The position numbers and the translations under genes were made by a program. 64,000 bases of DNA from Panicum virgatum. Taxonomy: Eukaryota > Streptophyta > Magnoliopsida > Poales > Poaceae. Under the pieces are notes generated by a model. It had not been told where the DNA came from, made no database searches, and saw only the letters and a list, made by a program, of their open reading frames with translations. Shown here piece after piece: positions 58,401 through 64,000 of this stretch (position 1 is the first letter of the stretch; each line of letters begins with the position of its first letter). The DNA is taken from positions 3,113,802-3,177,801 of the forward strand of contig NC_053142.1 in NCBI RefSeq assembly GCF_016808335.1, written 5' to 3'.

Positions 58401-59157
58401 TAGTGAGTTTGCTAATCATCTCACCTAAGGAAGTGTGATGAACAACTAGCGTAGCTAACGACTTGTGGGTAAAGATGTGCAACCTCTGCAGAGTGTAAAA
58501 CTAGTATACTAGCCGTGCTCATGGTTATGAGCGGCCCAGATCCTCCTTTTGATTAGTGGGGTTATCTTCCTTTGACGAGGCACGTTTCCCCGGGTGGCTT
58601 GGTTCGTTTTGGTTCTCAGTAGTAACATGATTAATTTTGATTAATTACTATGTAACTGGGTTAATGGTAATTCATCAACTTGTAGTAATTAGCTTTAATA
58701 AAATTTTGCCAAGGCTAAAAGCTAATGCAGTTGAGTCAGCCAACCTTAGAGCCTCATAGTTTGTGTTATACTTGTTGAGTACAAGTTGTGTACTCACTCT
58801 TGCCTACTCTACTCTTTTTCCTCTTGGGGATACTCTACTGCTGCTCAGTTTCTGCCGACACGAGGGAGTTCGCTCAGTGCTACAAGGACTACGAGGACTT
58901 CTAGGCGTTCATCTCCCAGTCGACATCCCTGTGGTGCCCAGCTTCCGAGAGGCTTCGTTTATGTTTTACGTTTCCGCATACTCTGTACCAGACATTTTGT
59001 CATTATTGTAATAAATAACATTCATACTCGCTTTATTATATCTTTTTACGTGATATGTGCTGTGATATATTGTACATTCTGTTGTATATACGTGTGACTT
59101 GATCATGGCACGTATATGATTGCTCGGTTTATGTCCTTTTATAAACCGGGTGTTACA
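55463..59157 (+). repeat. Tekay-2 5' LTR
   Basis: It shares the ends and the AT-rich 3' half with the LTRs at 33762 and 39758 (for example gggggccagcacggtgctta) but is clearly diverged in the GC-rich middle, so it is a different subfamily copy. The long frames on both strands at 55690-57180 are composition artefacts. Confidence 0.93.
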
Positions 59158-59160
59158 GAG

Positions 59161-59173
59161 TGGTATCAGAGCC
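59161..59173 (+). other. Primer binding site of Tekay-2
   Basis: TGGTATCAGAGCC begins 3 bp after the LTR end and is complementary to initiator tRNA-Met, as at 37676. Confidence 0.88.
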
Positions 59174-59727
59174 GTATCGACTGTAGGACGAAAGCCTAGA
59201 TAGAACTGGTCGAGTTTTAAGTCTTCTTCCCTCTCAGCCTTGTCTGCTGAATCTATTTTGCTATTATACTCCTTGAATTCTAAGATTTTCACTCGTCCTG
59301 CCTTGATTTCTCTCTATAGAATAGTTTCCGTAGATTCTGGCATGAAGAAAATCATCTGACCATCATATGTGTAAGCTAGATAACCCCTTTATAATAATAC
59401 GATAGCACGTTCCGCGACGCGTTGTGGTTAGTCGAGTCGGATGTTAAACTCGGCTAAGTTGTGAAATTTGTATGCTTGTTATTATGCTACATGTTTGATT
59501 TGGATTTTTTAATGATTGCATAGTTTAGTAGTTAAATTTGTTTAATGAAAATTAGTTTTAAGTAAAGTTAATTAATTAATAAAACGAGTTAGATCGTTGG
59601 GGGTAAAACCATCCACTCTATCCTGTCTACTTTATCATGTCTAAGTCTTTCTCGCAGAAAAATATCGTATCCATCTGAATTTATTTCTGCAATATCCTTA
59701 CTCATGAAATCTTTTGTCCAAATTCAG

Positions 59728-60936
59728 ATGGTGAACACCAGGCGTGGTTCTGACCAGCAGGGGCAGAACAACCAGGGTACTGGGATCCCGATGCCTCCGC
59801 CTCTGACCCCGGAGCAGTACTTCCACCTCCAGATGCAGATGATGGCTACCCTGAACAACACTGTTTAGGCACTTCAGCAGGCTCACACTCAGCCTCCGCC
59901 TCCTCCACCGCTGCAGCCCCGCGACAGGCGTGCTGAGTTCCTGAGGGGTCACCCGCCGACGTTCTCTCACATGTCCGACCCTCTTCAGGCTGATGACTGG
60001 CTCCGTGCAGTGGAGCGCCAGCTGGACATCACCTAGTGCGATGATCGGGAGCGAGTCTTGTACGCAGCAGGATAGCTGCGAGGGGCAGCTTTGGACTGGT
60101 GGGAGTCCCACCCAGTTCAGGACCGCGAGGCTCTCACCTAGCTCCAGTTCCGGGAGCGGTTCCGTAGCCACAACGTCCCCGCGGGCGTTATGAAGACGAA
60201 GCAGAAGGAGTTCCTTGCACTGAAGCAGGTAATCTCAGAAATAATCATTCAGCATTTCCTTTGGAGCTAATACCCCTTTGATCTATCTTTCTGATTCATG
60301 AATTAATGTTTCAATATCTATCTGTCTTTTTCACTTCAGGGGACTATGACGGTCACGGAGTATCGTGATCATTTTCTGCAGCTTGCTCGCTACGCCCCTG
60401 CTGAGGTTGCGGATGACCGCAAGAAGCAGGAGCACTTCATGGAGGGCCTTGAGGACTACCTCCAGTACGCGCCGCTCAACCTCCACTTCGATGACTTCAA
60501 CCATCTAGTTGACAGCGTGCTCAACACTGAGCGCAAGCACCTAGAGATGGAGGACAAGAAGAGGAAGATTGTCCCCGTTGCTTCCGGCAGCAACACCCGT
60601 CCTCGCCTCCAGCCGCCTCAGCAGTACCAGCAGCAGCAGTACCAGCCTCCCCAACAGTACCAGCAGAGGCCGCAGCAGTACCCGCCTCGACAGCAGCAGC
60701 AGGCAGGTCAGGGCCCGAGGTTACCGGCACCTCCGGCTCGTGCTGCTCCACCAGCTCCGCCAGCACCTCAGGCTCCATGGCAGGCAGCTCCTCCTGCCGG
60801 ATAGCAAGCTCAGGGACCCCCTAGCACCTGCTATCACTGCGGCCAGCCGGGGCACTACGCCAACTCTTGCCCCCGGAAGGCGCAGGCGGGACAGCAGGGG
60901 CGCCCAGCTCAGCCCAGGACGCCAGCACAGGGTCGG
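59728..60936 (+). pseudogene. Tekay-2 gag, with amber stops and a candidate intron
   Basis: ATG at 59728 opens MVNTRRGSDQQGQ. The frame is interrupted by TAG at 59866, 60034, 60073 and 60139, each where the phrase calls for Gln. The capsid domain spans roughly 59940-60540 (FLRGHPPTFSHMSDPLQAD, ALDWWES, FLALKQ|GTMTVTEY, FMEGLEDYLQ). 60229-60339 is a GT-AG interval whose removal joins LKQ to GTMTV exactly in frame. A Gln/Pro-rich linker, TAG at 60802 and a CCHC knuckle CYHCGQPGHYANSC at about 60832-60873 follow. Confidence 0.88.
60229..60339 (+). other. Candidate intron in Tekay-2 gag
   Basis: GTAATC...TTTTTCACTTCAG, 111 nt, AT-rich and with a pyrimidine-rich stretch before AG, lies between two halves of the capsid domain. 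The flanking codons ...FLALKQ and GTMTVTEY read through without gain or loss once it is removed, while inside it the gag frame meets stops. Splice use is inferred only. Confidence 0.6.
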
Positions 60937-62778
60937 GTGAACCATGTGACGGCAGAGTCAGCGGCCGAGGCTCCTAACGTGGTTATTGGTACGTTCATGG
61001 TCAACTCTCACCCCGCTACAGTGCTTTTCGATACCGGTACTACTCATTCTTTCATTTCCAAGTCATTTGCCAAGAAGCATGGTATACCAGTTTCTTGTAT
61101 GAGGACAGCTATGGTAGTTACCTCACCTGGGGGCCAGATTCATACATGTTCTATATGTTCCAGAGTTAGTATGATCATAAAGGGGGTAGAATTCCGCACT
61201 GGTTTGATCGTCATTGATTCCTCGGGGATAGATGTGATTTTGGGCATGGAGACCCTTACCAAATGGGGAGTCCGTATTGATTGTGCTCAGCGGACAGTTC
61301 ACTTATCGGCATTTGATGGCCAAGAGGTGATAGTCAGTGCTTTAGAGCCTTCTGGATTTCTTCATTAGATGGAGGCTAGACCCACGGACGGTATTCGCGT
61401 GGTGTCTGAATTCCCGGATGTCTTTCCGGATGATTTGCCAGGTATGCCGCCTGAACGCGACATCGAGTTTTCTATTGATCTCTTGCCTGGCACTGCTCCT
61501 ATTGCAAAGCGGCCCTACCGCATGGCACCTATAGAGCATGAAGAAGTCAAGAAGACTATTGATGAGTTGCTAGCCAAGGGCTATATCCGTCGCAGCTTCT
61601 CTCCTTGGGTTTTTCCATTGTTGCTAGTAGATAAGAAGGATGGCTCGAAGAGAATGTGTGTCGATTATCGGGAGCTGAACGCAGTTACTATCAAGAACAA
61701 GCATCCACTGCCCCGTATTGAGGATCTCTTTGATCTGCTTCGAGGTGCTCGTATATTCTCGAAGATTGATCTGCGTTCGGGTTATTTTCAGCTGAGGATC
61801 CGTCCTGGGGATATTCCGAAGACGGCATTCACCTGCAAGTACGGGCTATATGAGTACACAGTCATGTCCTTCGGATTGACTAATGCCCCGGCTTTCTTCA
61901 TGCATCTGATGAACATGGTCTTCATGGATTATCTCGATGTCTTCGTGGTGATTTTCATTGATGATATTCTGATCTTATCCAAGACGGAAGAAGAGCATGA
62001 GGAGCATCTAAGGCTCGTGTTGCAGAGATTGAGAGAGCACCAGCTATATGTCAAGTTCAGCAAGTGCGAGTTCTGGATTGATGAGGTTCCATTCGTCGGT
62101 CATGTTATCTCTCAGGGAGGCATTGCTGTTGATCCGAGCAAGGTGAAGGATGTGCTCGAGTGGGAGACACCACAGACAGTGAAGGAAGTCAGATCATTCC
62201 TGGGCTTAGCTGGATATTATTGGAGATTCATTGAGATTTTCTCCAAGATCGCGAAGCCTTTGACTTCTTTGCTAGAGAAGAATGCGGCATTCATATGGAC
62301 TGATGAGCGTCAGATGGCCTTTGATGAGCTGAAGAAGAGGTTGACTACGGCGCGAGTCCTTACTCTGACAGACCAGAGCAAGAGGTTCACGGTGTATTGT
62401 GATGCTTCGAAGGATGGTCTTGGTTGTGTTCTGATGCAGGAGGGCAGAGTGATTGCTTATGCTTCACGGCAGTTACGTCGGCATGAGCTGAACTATCCCA
62501 CTCATGATCTTGAGTTAGCCGCAGTTGTGCATGCTCTGAAGATTTAGAGGCATTACTTGTATGGGCAGCAGTGTGATATCTACACTGATCACAAGAGCCT
62601 CAAGTATATTTTCACACAGAATGAGCTGAACATGCGGCAGAGGAGATGGTTAGAGTTGGTCAAGGACTATGACCTGGAGATTCACTATCATCCGGGTAAG
62701 GCCAATGTTGTGGCAGATGCTCTGAGCAGAAGAAGCTATGTCAACATGGCCGTTGCTTTCCAGATGCCTCCAGAGTAA
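60937..62778 (+). pseudogene. Tekay-2 protease, reverse transcriptase and RNase H
   Basis: Same frame as gag. Protease VLFDTGTTHSFIS at about 61021. TAG at 61366-61368, where Tekay-1 has CAG. RT from about 61500: [39 protein letters not shown] and catalytic FIDD at 61954-61965, a variant of YxDD usual in gypsy elements. RNase [17 protein letters not shown], then TAG at 62545 replacing the Trp before RHYLYG, then [10 protein letters not shown] and [12 protein letters not shown] at 62776-62778 precedes integrase. Confidence 0.92.
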
Positions 62779-64000
62779 TGCGAGGAGTTCGAGCAGTTGA
62801 GTCTTGGTTTCTTGCATCATACTTCGAGTGCAGCATTCGAAGCAGTACCCACTCTAGAGGCAGAGATCCGGCAGCATCAGAAGGAAGATGAGAAGCTGCA
62901 GGAGATCCGTGAGTTGCTCAAGAAGGGCAAGGCTCCTCATTTCAGAGAGGATGATCAGGGTGCCTTGTGGTACAAGAACAGGATCTGTGTGCCAGATGTG
63001 AAGGATCTCCGGAAGTTGATTCTGAGTGAGGCTCATTATACAGCTTATTCTATTCATCCGGGCAGCACGAAGATGTATTATGATCTCAAGGAACGTTTCT
63101 GGTGGTATGGGATGAAGCGTTCAGTGGCAGAGTACATGGCTATTTGTGACACCTGTCAGCATGTCAAGGCTGAGCATCAGAGGCCAGCGGGTCTGTTACA
63201 GCCTTTGAAGATTCTAGAGTGGAAATGGGAAGAAATCACTATGGACTTCATTATTGGATTGCCTCGTACTCAGAAAGGGTACAACTCTATATGGGTAGTA
63301 GTGGATCATCTGACGAAGGTTGCCCACTTCATTCCAGTGAACACTACTTACTCCGGTGCTAGACTTGCAGAGTTGTACATCTCTCGGATTGTCTTCTTGC
63401 ATGGTGTGCCCAAGAAGATCATATCTAACAGAGGATCTCAGTTCACTTCACAGTTCTGGGAGCAGCTCCATGATTCGTTGGATACGAAGCTGCGCTTCAG
63501 TACCTCCTATCATCCTCAGACAGATGGGCAGACGGAGAGGACCAACCAGGTGTTGGAGGATATGCTGAGAGCTTGTGCCATTCAGTATGGTACTAGTTGG
63601 GATAAGTGCCTGTCGTATGCTAAGTTTTCATACAACAACAGCTATCAGGCCAGTCTGAAGAAGTCCCCCTTCGAGGCATTGTATGGCAGAAAATGCAGGA
63701 CTCCTCTCTATTGGGATCAGATTGGTGAGAAGCAGCTCTTTGGCCCTGATATCATAGAAGATGCAGAGCAGATGGTTCAGGCTGTGCGAGAAAATCTGAG
63801 AATTGCACAGAGCAGGCAAAAGAGCTATGCAGATGGCAAACGGAGAGACCTGACTTTCAGTGTTGATGATTATGTGTACCTGAAGGTGTCTCCGATGAGA
63901 GGAATCCGTAGATTTAATGTCAAGGGGAAGTTAGCACCTCGGTATGTTGGTCCATTCAAGGTGCTAGAGAGGAAATGCGAAGTTGCTTATCGCCTGGAGT
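62779..64000 (+). pseudogene. Tekay-2 integrase, partial at window end
   Basis: The N-terminal zinc domain (H in SEAHYTAYSIHPG, C-x2-C in ICDTCQ) is at about 63025-63160. In the catalytic core Asp in TMDFIIGLP and Glu in QTERTNQ are present, but the second Asp position is Asn (AAC at 63427-63429, ISNRGSQF). The GPY/F-like C-terminal region (LAPRYVGPFKVLER) is reached at about 63930. The chromodomain and 3' LTR are outside the window. Confidence 0.9.

Larger units (their letters stand above)
55463..64000 (+). mobile_element. Tekay-type Ty3/gypsy element, runs past window end
   Basis: The 5' LTR 55463-59157 is followed by the tRNA-iMet primer site and a gag-protease-RT-RNase H-integrase order, one frame from 59728 to 64000 if a 111-nt intron in gag is removed. 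A 3.7-kb LTR with TGTAACACCC...GGGTGTTACA and this RT type point to the Tekay/Del chromoviruses; the chromodomain would lie after integrase, beyond the window. The left flank is CTGAC; the right one is not visible. Six TAGs of the CAG type, TAG at 62545 and TAA at 62776 break the frame, and a catalytic integrase Asp is lost, so it is defective. Confidence 0.93.

Overview
This is nuclear DNA from a grass (Poaceae). A panicoid grass is my guess, but the species cannot be read from the window. Evidence for a grass: one host gene with a very GC-rich first exon and a plant GT-AG intron; a tRNA-derived SINE of the cereal Au type; Ty1/copia, Tat-type and Tekay-type Ty3/gypsy LTR retrotransposons; and a Helitron with the grass-type TCTATACTAT start. 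I see only one intact cellular gene. The rest is a nested stack of transposable elements.

Layout. 1-1640: one arm-loop-arm of a foldback DNA element plus a GTCACGCC palindrome array, ending about 150 bp upstream of a gene. 1792-3281: a two-exon NADPH-type glyoxylate/hydroxypyruvate reductase (HPR3-like), apparently intact. 3650-11725: a copia element with two LTRs and a perfect 5-bp target duplication (AGAAC). Its polyprotein is broken, and a solo LTR (8051-9722, target duplication ACCGG) sits in its RNase H. 11731-13365: scraps of two further retrotransposons and LTR-like DNA. 13366-23051: a 9.7-kb Helitron (A|TC...CTAG|T, 3' hairpin) holding exon-like pieces, including an ABC1-kinase-like fragment, and itself hit by a MITE, an LTR fragment and a foldback element.

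23140-45859: a long hairpin element split by a 21.8-kb Tat-lineage gypsy element (23785-45622, target duplication TGTAT). The Tat element has gag-pro-pol on the plus strand with a second RNase H. It also has a long antisense ORF, itself cut by a Tekay-type gypsy element (33762 to about 42590) that has lost most of its pol and the end of its 3' LTR. 46820-47561: a 742-bp TRIM on the minus strand (target duplication CTTAC). 47624-52240: small DNA transposons, a solo LTR on the minus strand (48229-49693, target duplication GTAAG), an element with dense GAACAAA/TTTGTTC arrays, and a SINE. 53446-55265: a plus-strand solo LTR of the same family (target duplication ATCAC). 55463-64000: a second, more complete Tekay-type element with a 3.7-kb LTR, a gag with a candidate 111-nt intron, and pol running off the window.

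No polyprotein here is intact. Most stop codons are TAG at places where the family, a sister copy or a neighbouring repeat unit has CAG. This is the pattern expected if methylated CHG cytosines decay to T. The nesting gives a relative order: hairpin element, then the Tat insertion, then the Tekay insertion inside the Tat antisense ORF; copia, then the solo-LTR parent inside it; Helitron, then the elements inside it.
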